Assembly (NCBI GenBank): GCA_045536365.1
Contig: JAZSNL010000018.1
Coordinates: 69,470-133,469 of the forward strand
Reading direction: 5' to 3'
DNA length: 64,000 nucleotides
From: JAZSNL01 sp045536365
GTDB taxonomy: Bacteria; Bacillota_I; Bacilli_A; ML615J-28; CAG-313
A program made the translations under genes and the position numbers. Of the stretch, positions 44,065 to 51,884 are shown in pieces (within the stretch, counting starts at the first letter, position 1; each line of letters opens with the position of its first letter). The notes under the pieces were generated by a model that was not told the origin of the DNA, did no database searches, and saw only the letters and a program-made list of their open reading frames with translations.

Positions 44065-44942
44065 TAATAGAATTAAATAATATTTCAGAAATTAATAAAT
44101 ATAAAAATGAATCATTAATTGATACTTTTATTATTGGTATTGATAAATTATCATTAGATAGTAAATTAAAATTAGATGTTTTAAAAACTAAAGAAGTTAT
44201 TAAAAAAATTAAAAAGATTAATAAATTTGTTTGTCTTAACTGTACGAAAATATTTCATGAAAATGAATTAGAAGAAGCAAAAGAAATACTAGATCAAATA
44301 GGGTATGAAAATATTGATTTTGTTTTATTTTCCGATTTAGGATTTTATCAAACATTTAAAGATAAAATCAAATGTATTTATTACGCACCAACATATCTTA
44401 CTAATAGTAAAGATATTGTTGAATATCAAAGTATTTTTGATAATGTTGTTGTTTCTAATCAAATAAATATTGATGAATTAAATAATATTGTTGAAAAGAT
44501 AAGTGAAAAAGTATATATTGATGTATTTGGTAGAAATGCAATTTTTTACTCAAAAAGAGAACTGTTAACTAATTATTTTAAATATAAAGAAAAAAATAAT
44601 AATCCTAAATCAAAGAATTATTATTTAATTGAAGAATATCGTGATGAAAAATATCCAATAATAGAAGATGAATATGGTTTTCATTTATATGAATATGGCT
44701 TTTATTATTTATTAGAAGAATTAAATGATAAATTAATTAATAATGATTTAATTATTCATACTAATTTTTTAAATAAAGAACAAAGTAGTAAAGTAATTAA
44801 TGTATATTTAAAATATTTAAAACATGAATATGATTTAAATTATTCTTTAGAAGTATTAAAATCATTAGGCCTTCCTTTATATAAAGGAGCCTATGATATG
44901 AAAACTGTACTTTTAAAAAGTGAGGTGAAAACAAATGCGTAA
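44055..44942 (+). CDS. yrrN: peptidase U32 family protein, small subunit (YrrN-like)
   Basis: A 295-residue protein at the yrrN position. The family (TrhP-type, formerly peptidase U32) is needed for prephenate-dependent hydroxylation of U34 in tRNA. The sequence is divergent: a TIM-barrel-like pattern (VLFSDLGFYQTFKDK, VYIDVFGRNAIFYSKREL) with the YIDVFGR...SKREL segment matching the LEVFVHG...SGKC region of the larger partner. It lies between trmR and yrrO with overlapping ends, which supports the call. Confidence 0.75.
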   Translation: MSLVIELNNISEINKYKNESLIDTFIIGIDKLSLDSKLKLDVLKTKEVIKKIKKINKFVCLNCTKIFHENELEEAKEILDQIGYENIDFVLFSDLGFYQTFKDKIKCIYYAPTYLTNSKDIVEYQSIFDNVVVSNQINIDELNNIVEKISEKVYIDVFGRNAIFYSKRELLTNYFKYKEKNNNPKSKNYYLIEEYRDEKYPIIEDEYGFHLYEYGFYYLLEELNDKLINNDLIIHTNFLNKEQSSKVINVYLKYLKHEYDLNYSLEVLKSLGLPLYKGAYDMKTVLLKSEVKTNA

Positions 44943-46149
44943 AGTTGAGTTGTTAGCACCCGCTGGTAATTTAGAAAAAGCGAAGATTGCGTTATTGTAT
45001 GGAGCTGATGCGGTATATGTAGGAGGAAAACAATTTAGTCTTCGTGCAAGAGCTTCTAATTTTACAATTGAAAATTTAGAAGAATTAGTTAAGTTTGCGG
45101 ATAAAATGAATAAAAAAGTATATGTTACTACTAATATTATTCCTCATGATGAAGATTTAAATGGTTTAGAAGAGTATTTATTACAATTAGAAAAAATAGG
45201 TGTTACCGCAATTATTACTTCTAGTTTACATATTATTAAAACTGCTTTAAGAATAACTCCTAAATTAGAAGTTCATCTAAGTACGCAAATGTCTACTACT
45301 AATTCAAAAACAATTGAATTTTATCAAAATTTAGGTGTTAGTAGAGTTGTATTAGGTAGAGAAGTTAGTTTAAATGAAATGAAAGATATAGCTAATAAAT
45401 CAGAACTTGAATTAGAGGTTTTTATTCATGGTGGAATGTGTGTTAGTTATTCAGGTAAATGTGTTTTGAGTAATCATTTAACAATGAGAGATGCAAATAG
45501 AGGTGGATGTGCTCATTCATGTAGATGGAACTATCATTTATATCAAGGAAGTAAAAAAATTAATAAAAAAGGTCAATTCTTTAACATGGGATCTAAGGAT
45601 TTAATGGCATTAGAATTTATTCCTGATTTAATTGATTTAAATATAGCTTCATTAAAAATTGAAGGTAGAATGAAATCTGCTTATTATTTAGCAACTATTG
45701 TAAGATGTTATCGTAAAGCAATTGATTTATATTATGAAAAACATTCATTAACAAAAGAAGAAATCCAAGAATTAATAATAGAAATAAACAAAGCTGAAAA
45801 TAGACAAACTAGTTTTGGTTTTTATAGAGGTAAAACAACAATTGAACAACAATTGTTTGATACAAGAGATGAATGTCCTACAAAAGAATATGTTGGCTAT
45901 ATTTTAGATTATAATAAAGAAACAAAGGTTGCTCTTGTTGAACAAAGAAATTATTTTCAAATTGGTGATGTTCTTGAATTCTTCGGACCTAATTTAGAAA
46001 ATACAAGGATGAAATTAGAAAAAATGAAGGACGCAGAAACCTTAGAAGAATTGGATGTTGCAAGACATCCTTTACAAAGAATATTAATTGAAGTTCCATT
46101 TGAAGTACATAAAGATGATATGATTAGAATGGTTTTATTAAAATCTTAA
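44935..46149 (+). CDS. yrrO: peptidase U32 family protein, tRNA hydroxylation (YrrO/TrhP)
   Basis: A 404-residue U32 protein: VELLAPAGNLEKAKIAL at the N-terminus, YGADAVYVGGKQFSLRARA, HLSTQMSTTN, and the family signature EVFIHGGMCVSYSGKC followed by a Cys-rich RGGCAHSCRW (Fe-S ligand Cys). TrhP enzymes hydroxylate U34 of several tRNAs. It is coupled to yrrN. In Bacillus udk follows; here greA follows directly under its own promoter. Confidence 0.9.
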   Translation: MRKVELLAPAGNLEKAKIALLYGADAVYVGGKQFSLRARASNFTIENLEELVKFADKMNKKVYVTTNIIPHDEDLNGLEEYLLQLEKIGVTAIITSSLHIIKTALRITPKLEVHLSTQMSTTNSKTIEFYQNLGVSRVVLGREVSLNEMKDIANKSELELEVFIHGGMCVSYSGKCVLSNHLTMRDANRGGCAHSCRWNYHLYQGSKKINKKGQFFNMGSKDLMALEFIPDLIDLNIASLKIEGRMKSAYYLATIVRCYRKAIDLYYEKHSLTKEEIQELIIEINKAENRQTSFGFYRGKTTIEQQLFDTRDECPTKEYVGYILDYNKETKVALVEQRNYFQIGDVLEFFGPNLENTRMKLEKMKDAETLEELDVARHPLQRILIEVPFEVHKDDMIRMVLLKS

Positions 46150-46154
46150 AGTAC

Positions 46155-46183
46155 TTGCAAAAATGATGTATTTTTGGTATAAT
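46155..46183 (+). promoter_or_regulatory. promoter of greA
   Basis: TTGCAA, 17-base spacer ending in TGG (extended -10), TATAAT. Confidence 0.75.
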
Positions 46184-46215
46184 AGATACAGTTTAAAAAT
46201 GAAAAGAGGGAATGT

Positions 46216-46716
46216 ATGGCAAAGAAATATTATGTAACAGCTGAAGGGTTAGAACAATTAAAGAAACGTTTAGCTGAGTTAAAAGAAGAAGAAGCAAAAA
46301 ATATAGTTGCTTTACAAGAAGCAAGAGCACAAGGTGACTTATCTGAAAATGCTGACTATGATGCGGCAAGAAATGAACAAGCTAGAATTGCTGGTGAAAT
46401 TAAAGAAATCGAAGAACATATCGAAAATGCTGAAATCATCAGCGCTGAAGAAGGTAATAACCGTGGTAAATTCATTAAAGTAAAATTCTTAGATGAAGAA
46501 GATGAAGAAGAATATCAATTAGTAGGTACAATTGAAGCTGACCCTATTAATGGTAAAATTTCTGATGAATCTCCACTTGGAAAAGCAATTCTTACTTCAA
46601 AAGTTGGCGATGTTGTATTAATTAGAACAGAAGATGGTACTCAATTTGAAGTTCAAATTATTTCAATTAGAGAACCTAAAGAAGAAACTAAAAAGAATGC
46701 AAAAAGTAAAAAATAA
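46216..46716 (+). CDS. greA: transcription elongation factor GreA
   Basis: A 166-residue protein with the GreA coiled coil (LKKRLAELKEEEAKN, then EARAQGDLSENADYDAARNEQ with the acidic tip DLSENADYD) and the C-terminal globular domain (YQLVGTIEADPINGKISDESPLGKAI in parts). It stimulates RNA cleavage in backtracked RNA polymerase. A short Lys-rich tail (EETKKNAKSKK) overlaps the start of the nucleosidase gene. Confidence 0.96.
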   Translation: MAKKYYVTAEGLEQLKKRLAELKEEEAKNIVALQEARAQGDLSENADYDAARNEQARIAGEIKEIEEHIENAEIISAEEGNNRGKFIKVKFLDEEDEEEYQLVGTIEADPINGKISDESPLGKAILTSKVGDVVLIRTEDGTQFEVQIISIREPKEETKKNAKSKK

Positions 46717-47407
46717 AATAGCTATTATTTGTGCTTTATCAAGAGAAATTGAAGCGGTAAAAAAAGAGTTTGAATTTACTAAAGAAATAAAATTCTTAGA
46801 TTACAAATTTGAAATTGGAACTATTAATGATAAAGAATTGATTCTATGTCAATTAGGTGTAGGAAAAGTTAATGCGGCAGTATTTACTAGTATTTTGATT
46901 AATCAATTTAATCCAGATTTAATTATTAATGTTGGTATTGCAGCAGGATATGCAGATTATCTGAAAACTCTTGATGTTGTTGTAGCAGAAGGAGCTTTAT
47001 ATCATGATTGCGATATGACACCTATATCTAATGTTTCGTATGGTCAAATTGAAGATTTACCATTAGTTTTTCCAGCTAATTTTGATGTTAAAGCATGTTA
47101 TGATAAAATTAAAAACGAAACAGATTCAGTTTATTTAGGCTTAATTGCAACAGGAGATCAATTTGTTGCAGATTATCAAAAAGAAAAAGAAAAGTTTGAT
47201 CAATATTTTTCTGATTTAAATATTCTTGCAATCGATATGGAATCTGCTTCAGTAGCTCATGTATGTTATTTATATAATAAACCTGTTTTAATTATACGAT
47301 CAATATCTGATTGTCTTGCAAGTCCTACTAATCAATTTGATTATTTAGAGTTTGCTGATAAGGCATCATTAACATCTGCTAAGTTATTAAAAGTATTATT
47401 GAAATAA
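46697..47407 (+). CDS. mtnN: 5'-methylthioadenosine/S-adenosylhomocysteine nucleosidase
   Basis: A 236-residue nucleosidase of the PNP/UDP family that splits adenine from MTA, SAH and 5'-deoxyadenosine. Visible: IAIICALSREIEAVKK (Glu12 position), LCQLGVGKVNAA, INVGIAAGYAD, DMESASVAHVCY (ribose-binding Met-Glu) and RSISDCL (catalytic Asp). The ATG at 46697 lies inside the last codons of greA; the longer upstream frame is antisense-like greA coding and has no site. Its link to methyltransferases is metabolic. Confidence 0.93.
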   Translation: MQKVKNKIAIICALSREIEAVKKEFEFTKEIKFLDYKFEIGTINDKELILCQLGVGKVNAAVFTSILINQFNPDLIINVGIAAGYADYLKTLDVVVAEGALYHDCDMTPISNVSYGQIEDLPLVFPANFDVKACYDKIKNETDSVYLGLIATGDQFVADYQKEKEKFDQYFSDLNILAIDMESASVAHVCYLYNKPVLIIRSISDCLASPTNQFDYLEFADKASLTSAKLLKVLLK

Positions 47408-47432
47408 AAAAATCCGCTATTGCGGATTTTTA
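47407..47432. terminator. bidirectional terminator between mtnN and tcdA
   Basis: Stem AATCCGC/GCGGATT with a TATT loop and A/T runs on both sides. Confidence 0.85.
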
Positions 47433-48113
47433 TTTTATTAAATCATTAACAACTTTAGCTGCAATTAGTAATCCTCCTGTGCTAGGAACAAAACTAATGC
47501 TGGAAATTGTATTTGTTTGATTATATTCTTTATGAGGAATTTCTGTTGAGAATAGAACAGGTAAATGATTAATATTCATATCACGTAGTTTTTTTCTCAT
47601 TACTCGTGCAAGAGGACAATTTGTTGTTTTAGAAATATCAGTTATAATTAATTTACTAGGATCTAGTTTATTTCCTGTGCCCATTGATGAAATAATTGGA
47701 ATATTATTATCAATGGCTTTTTTAATTATTAACAGTTTTGCGTTAACATCATCTACCGCATCAATAATATAATCAATATTTTCAAATGATATTTGATTAA
47801 TAGTAATTTCATCGATTTTAATTTGATGTGTATTGATAATAATATGAGGATTAATATCTAGTGAACGTTCTTTTCCAACTTCAACTTTAGGTTTATCAAT
47901 TGTTGAATGTAAGGCAAGTAGTTGTCGGTTAATGTTAGTTTCATCGATTTTATCAAAGTCAACTATTGTGATTTCTTTAATTCCAACTCTAACTAGTGCT
48001 TCAAGGGTATATGATCCTACTCCACCGATACCGAAGATAATTATTTTAGAGTTGAATAGTTTTTCTTGATTTTCTTTTCCGATTAATAAAATGTTTCTTT
48101 CAAATTGTTTCAT
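47430..48113 (-). CDS. tcdA: tRNA threonylcarbamoyladenosine dehydratase (TcdA/CsdL)
   Basis: A 227-residue E1-like enzyme that cyclises t6A37 of tRNA to ct6A using ATP. Seen: KIIIFGIGGVGSYTLEALVRVG (ATP-binding GxGGxG), VDFDKIDETNINRQ, DAVDDVNAKLLI and ISSMGTGNKLDPSKL, all standard for TcdA. Length is slightly below the 240-270 norm. Upstream on the minus strand is the sigma-K-like gene, 44 bases away; they may be separate units. Confidence 0.92.
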   Translation of the reverse strand: MKQFERNILLIGKENQEKLFNSKIIIFGIGGVGSYTLEALVRVGIKEITIVDFDKIDETNINRQLLALHSTIDKPKVEVGKERSLDINPHIIINTHQIKIDEITINQISFENIDYIIDAVDDVNAKLLIIKKAIDNNIPIISSMGTGNKLDPSKLIITDISKTTNCPLARVMRKKLRDMNINHLPVLFSTEIPHKEYNQTNTISSISFVPSTGGLLIAAKVVNDLIK

Positions 48114-48157
48114 ATCGACCTCTTAAATTATTGTTTACTTTATTATATCATAATTTG

Positions 48158-48832
48158 TTAATAATCTTTTAAATATAAATAAAGTTTTGTTAAAGCTCTT
48201 TTTTCAATACGTGATACATAGCTTCTGCTAATTTTCATTTTTTTCGCAATCTCTCGTTGGGTTTCAATAGGTGTATTATTAAGTCCGAATCTTCTTGTGA
48301 TAATATCTAATTCTCGATCTGTTAGTAAGTTTAGGGCTTCGTGTATTTTATCATAGTATTCTTCTTTTAGAAGCTTTGTTGTTGGTGTTGGACTTGGATC
48401 TTCAATTATATCGTATAAAATGATTTCATTTCCTTCTTTATCTTCACCAATTGGAGAATATAGTGACGTAACGTCTTTATGTTTTTTAAGACTTCTTAAA
48501 TACATTAAGATTTCATTTTCAATACATCTTGCGGCGTATGTTGCGAGTTTAGTGTTTTGAGAAAAGTTATATGAATCAATTGCTTTAATTAAACCAAATG
48601 ATCCAATTGATAAAAGATCATCTTTATCTATTTTTGTGTTTTCAAATTTTTTAACTATATGCGCAACAAGACGAAGATTATGTTCTATTAAAATATCTCT
48701 TGCTGAAAAGTCTTTATTTTTCCAAAGATTTAAGTATTTTTCTTCATCAACAGGTGATAATGGTTCAGGAAAACTTTGTGAATTTATTGATCCTAAAAGA
48801 GGAAATAAAAAGAAAATTAAGAGGTTAAACAT
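48158..48832 (-). CDS. sigK: sporulation sigma factor SigK-like, with pro-sequence
   Basis: A 224-residue sigma-70 factor that closely follows B. subtilis sigma-K: FPEPLS, LIEHNLRLVAHIVKKFENT, LATYAARCIENEILMYLRSLKK, PIGEDKEGNEI and TQREIAKKMKISRSYVSRIEKRAL. The first 19 residues (MFNLLIFFLFPLLGSINSQ) are hydrophobic and stand where pro-sigma-K has the pro-peptide removed by SpoIVFB, so it should be made inactive at the membrane. Sigma-K drives late mother-cell genes (coat). GAAAGGAGT precedes the ATG. This suggests that the organism, or a recent ancestor, sporulates. Confidence 0.88.
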   Translation of the reverse strand: MFNLLIFFLFPLLGSINSQSFPEPLSPVDEEKYLNLWKNKDFSARDILIEHNLRLVAHIVKKFENTKIDKDDLLSIGSFGLIKAIDSYNFSQNTKLATYAARCIENEILMYLRSLKKHKDVTSLYSPIGEDKEGNEIILYDIIEDPSPTPTTKLLKEEYYDKIHEALNLLTDRELDIITRRFGLNNTPIETQREIAKKMKISRSYVSRIEKRALTKLYLYLKDY

Positions 48833-48855
48833 TTAATACTCCTTTCATTAATAAA

Positions 48856-48884
48856 TAGACAAAACAAAGATTTTTTGATATAAT
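48856..48884 (+). promoter_or_regulatory. promoter of the yqeG operon
   Basis: TAGACA, 17-base spacer, TATAAT, in the 74-base gap shared with the divergent sigK start. Confidence 0.65.
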
Positions 48885-48906
48885 AATTATATAAAGGGTG
48901 AATTGT

Positions 48907-49479
48907 ATGATAAAAAAATATATTCCTACAGATGTTTACAATAATGTCTTTGAAATACCTTATAGTGAATTATATGCAAAAGGTAAAAAAATAATACTTT
49001 TTGATTTAGATAATACTTTGATTTCATATAATGAAAGTGTTCCAAGTCCTGAATTGTTAAAATTAAGAAATGATTTAAAAGAACTTGGGTATTTAGTTTA
49101 TATTTTATCTAATAATAAAATAAGTAGAGTTAAGAAATTTAATGATGTTTTTTTAGCTGATGGATATGCTTATAAATTATATAAACCATTTAAATATAGA
49201 ATGAAAAAGTTTATTAAAAAGAGTATTTTAAACGATAATATAAAGTTAGAAAATATCTTATTTATCGGTGATCAATTATTAACAGATACTGTATGTTGTA
49301 ATAAAATTGGAATAGATATTTATTTAGTTAAAACAATAGATCGTAGTTCACAAAGCATTTTTATCACAATTAACCGTAGTAGAGAAAAAAGAATTATTAA
49401 AAAAATAGCTAAAATAGATAATGTTTTATCAGAAAAAATTGCAAATATAACAAAAAAAGAAGGAATAGAAAATGAGTAA
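48907..49479 (+). CDS. yqeG: YqeG family HAD-IIIA phosphatase
   Basis: A 190-residue HAD phosphatase: motif I LFDLDNTLI (nucleophile Asp and DxDxT), VYILSNNKISRV (motif II Ser/Asn), KPFKYRMKK (motif III Lys) and FIGDQLLTDTVCCNK (motif IV). It opens a yqeGHK-rsfS operon; YqeG of Bacillus acts with YqeH in ribosome/phosphate biology, related to mitochondrial PTPMT-like GEP4. The ATG at 48907 follows AAAGGGTG. It overlaps yqeH by 8 bases. Confidence 0.9.
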   Translation: MIKKYIPTDVYNNVFEIPYSELYAKGKKIILFDLDNTLISYNESVPSPELLKLRNDLKELGYLVYILSNNKISRVKKFNDVFLADGYAYKLYKPFKYRMKKFIKKSILNDNIKLENILFIGDQLLTDTVCCNKIGIDIYLVKTIDRSSQSIFITINRSREKRIIKKIAKIDNVLSEKIANITKKEGIENE

Positions 49480-50611
49480 ATGTATAGGTTGTGGGGTTAA
49501 ATTACAAAGCACTGATCCTTTAAAAAAAGGATATTTACCTGAAATTGTTATGTTAGAAAAAGGTGAAGAAGTATATTGTAAAAGATGCCATAATATAAGA
49601 GCACATAATACAAGATATGAGAGAGAAAATAATTTTAATGATTATTTTAATAAGATAAAAATTATTAAAACTAAGAAAGCGTTAGTGCTTTTAATGATTG
49701 ATATAATGGATATTTATGGGGGTTTTATTCCTAAATTAAGTGAAGCAATCGGGGATAACAAACTAGTTATTTTGATTAACAAAGTTGATGTTATGCCTAA
49801 AAGCATTAAGCTTCAACATGTTGAAACAAGAGTAAGAGAAATTGCAAGAACGCATCAATTAAATGTAGAAGCGGTATTGATGATTAGCTCTAAAAATAAA
49901 AATAATATTAATAAAGTAGTGGAAAAAATCGCTAAGCTAAAAAGACCGTTTAAGGGTAAAAAGAAGTATGTTAATGCATTTGATGACTGTTATGTTGTTG
50001 GTTGTGCAAGTGTTGGAAAGTCAACTTTCTTAAACGCGGTTAGTGAACTTTACTTAAATGATAAGAAAAATAGATTGACAACTAGTGATCAATTTCAAAC
50101 AACAATGGATTTTATTAAAATACCACTTGATCAAAATGATTATATTATTGATACTCCAGGGATTGTTAATACAAAATCTTTTGGAGCTTATTTAGATTAT
50201 GATTCAGTTAAAATTCTTACTCCTCATAGTTATCTAAAACCAAGAACTTATCAACTAAATAATGATCAAACTATTTTCTTAGGTGGTTTAGTTCGTATTG
50301 ATTTTCTTGAAGGAGAAAAGATTAGCTCTTCATTTTATGTTTCGAATGATTTGTATTTGCATCGTACTAAGAGAGTTAATGCTGATAGTGTTTATGAAAA
50401 AAATAAATTATCATTATTAAAACCTCCTCTTACAGAAAAAGAACTTGATTTGTTAAATCCAAATAAAGAATTAGTCTTTGAAAATAATTCTGAAGTAAAA
50501 GATTTATTTATATCAGGTGTTGGTTTTATCCATATTTCAGGTGAAAATGTAAAAATTAAAGTATCGTTATTTGAAGAAATAAATGTATTTTGGGAAGATA
50601 CTATTATATGA
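49472..50611 (+). CDS. yqeH: ribosome biogenesis GTPase YqeH
   Basis: A 379-residue circularly permuted GTPase needed for 30S assembly. An N-terminal zinc finger (CIGCG and YCKRCH) is followed by the permuted order G4 ILINKVDVM, G5 MISSKNK, G1 VVGCASVGKSTFLN, then G3 DTPG, and a C-terminal RNA-binding region. It ends in TGA that overlaps the next ATG (ATGA), one of the clear uses of TGA as stop in this window. Confidence 0.95.
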   Translation: MSKCIGCGVKLQSTDPLKKGYLPEIVMLEKGEEVYCKRCHNIRAHNTRYERENNFNDYFNKIKIIKTKKALVLLMIDIMDIYGGFIPKLSEAIGDNKLVILINKVDVMPKSIKLQHVETRVREIARTHQLNVEAVLMISSKNKNNINKVVEKIAKLKRPFKGKKKYVNAFDDCYVVGCASVGKSTFLNAVSELYLNDKKNRLTTSDQFQTTMDFIKIPLDQNDYIIDTPGIVNTKSFGAYLDYDSVKILTPHSYLKPRTYQLNNDQTIFLGGLVRIDFLEGEKISSSFYVSNDLYLHRTKRVNADSVYEKNKLSLLKPPLTEKELDLLNPNKELVFENNSEVKDLFISGVGFIHISGENVKIKVSLFEEINVFWEDTII

Positions 50612-51189
50612 TTAAAAGAATAGAAGATTTTGTGTGTGATAAACTAAAAGATCATCAAGACCGATTAACTCATACTTATGGTGTTGTAAGTATGGCGTTG
50701 GAATTGAATAGAGTGTTTAAATTAGGTCTTAATGAAGATAAAATAAAAATAACTTGTTTATTACATGATGCGTGGAAATATTTATCTTATGAAGAGTCAA
50801 AAGAAATATTGATTAAATATGAAAGTAAAAATATGTGGAATAAAATAAAAAATGTTCCTAGTATTTGGCATGGATATGTCGGTGCAATCCTAGTTAAATC
50901 TGAACTTGGTATTGAAGATTCGGATATTATTTCTGCAATTAGATATCATTCTACGGGAAAGGTAAGAATGAGTATGTTACAAAAGATCGTTTTTATGAGT
51001 GATTATATTGAAATAAATCGTAAAGGTGCTAATTTTGTAACCGCAAGAGAAGAGGTTTTTAAAGATTTTAATAAGGGTCTTGTATATATTTTAAAATCTA
51101 GTTATGAGTATTTAACTAATAATAATTATGAAATATATCCTGATACATTAAAAATTCTTAAATATTATGAAGGAGAAATAAATGAGTAA
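50608..51189 (+). CDS. yqeK: YqeK family HD-domain hydrolase
   Basis: A 193-residue HD protein: HQDRLTHTYGVVSMALEL, CLLHDAWKYLSYEE (HD pair), WHGYVGAILVKSELG, IRYHSTG and MSDYIEINRKGANF. YqeK hydrolyses Ap4A to ADP symmetrically with a di-iron/metal site. The ATG at 50608 overlaps the yqeH stop; a start 18 bases earlier is possible but less economical. In Bacillus nadD precedes yqeK; it is missing here. Confidence 0.92.
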   Translation: MIKRIEDFVCDKLKDHQDRLTHTYGVVSMALELNRVFKLGLNEDKIKITCLLHDAWKYLSYEESKEILIKYESKNMWNKIKNVPSIWHGYVGAILVKSELGIEDSDIISAIRYHSTGKVRMSMLQKIVFMSDYIEINRKGANFVTAREEVFKDFNKGLVYILKSSYEYLTNNNYEIYPDTLKILKYYEGEINE

Positions 51190-51517
51190 AAAGGTATTAG
51201 ATTTTGTTTTAAAAACATTAGATAAAGCTGTTGTTACTGATATTGCGGTATATGATATGAAAGATTATACTCCTTATTATGACTGGTCAGTTATTTGTAG
51301 TGTTTCTAATTCAAGACAAGGTAATGCGGCATTAAGTTATTTAAGAAAAGATGCAGATGAACTTATGTTAAATGTTCGTTGTTCGACTGTGCTTGCTGAT
51401 ACAAGATGGTTCTTAGTTGACTTAGGTAGTGTTGTTGTTCATATTTTTGTTTCAGATGAAAGAGAAAGATATAATTTAGATGGTATTTATTCTGATCATT
51501 TAGTTGAAAGAGAATAA
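51182..51517 (+). CDS. rsfS: ribosome silencing factor RsfS
   Basis: A 111-residue protein of the RsfS/YbeB/Iojap family that binds L14 and blocks subunit joining in starved cells. Seen: LDFVLKTLDKAVVTDIAVYDM, YDWSVICSVSNSRQ (the family has D.fvi..g.S.rh), WFLVDLGSVVVHIFVSDERE and a C-terminal RYNLDGIYSD. It overlaps yqeK by 8 bases, the conserved order. Confidence 0.94.
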   Translation: MSKKVLDFVLKTLDKAVVTDIAVYDMKDYTPYYDWSVICSVSNSRQGNAALSYLRKDADELMLNVRCSTVLADTRWFLVDLGSVVVHIFVSDERERYNLDGIYSDHLVERE

Positions 51518-51559
51518 AACATATTTATCTAATTTCGACATATAATTAATAGAGGTGAT

Positions 51560-51826
51560 ATGTTGAAATTATCGGAATTTAGTTTAAAAGATGTTATTGA
51601 TGATAATACTGGTAATAAGCTAGGAAGAATCATTGATTTAGAGATAAATCAGGATAATGGTAAAATTGAAAGTATTATTGTTGGTAAAGGTTTTAGATTT
51701 ATTAATTTAATAACAAGTAAAGAATTAATTGAAATTCCTTATGAAAATGTGTTAAAAAATGGCAATGATGTTATTGTTGTTGAAGTGCCAAAAATAAAAA
51801 AAGACAAAACAGTAGAAAATAAATGA
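51560..51826 (+). CDS. YlmC/YmxH family PRC-barrel protein
   Basis: An 88-residue PRC-barrel protein: LSEFSLKDVIDDNTGNKLGRIID and GFRFINLITSKELIEIPYENV resemble YlmC/YmxH of Bacillus, small proteins often near sporulation or division genes and of unknown function. AGAGGTG precedes the ATG. It ends in TGA and stands alone between rsfS and the ROK-like gene. Confidence 0.82.
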   Translation: MLKLSEFSLKDVIDDNTGNKLGRIIDLEINQDNGKIESIIVGKGFRFINLITSKELIEIPYENVLKNGNDVIVVEVPKIKKDKTVENK

Positions 51827-51884
51827 AAATAAAGTTATAATATAGTTACTAAAAAATATAATAAAAAAAGAAAGAGGATAAAAA

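Noticed and set aside
46634..46696. Extended N-terminus of mtnN
   Set aside because: The added residues are an out-of-frame reading of the greA end; family alignment starts at KIAIICAL, just after ATG 46697.
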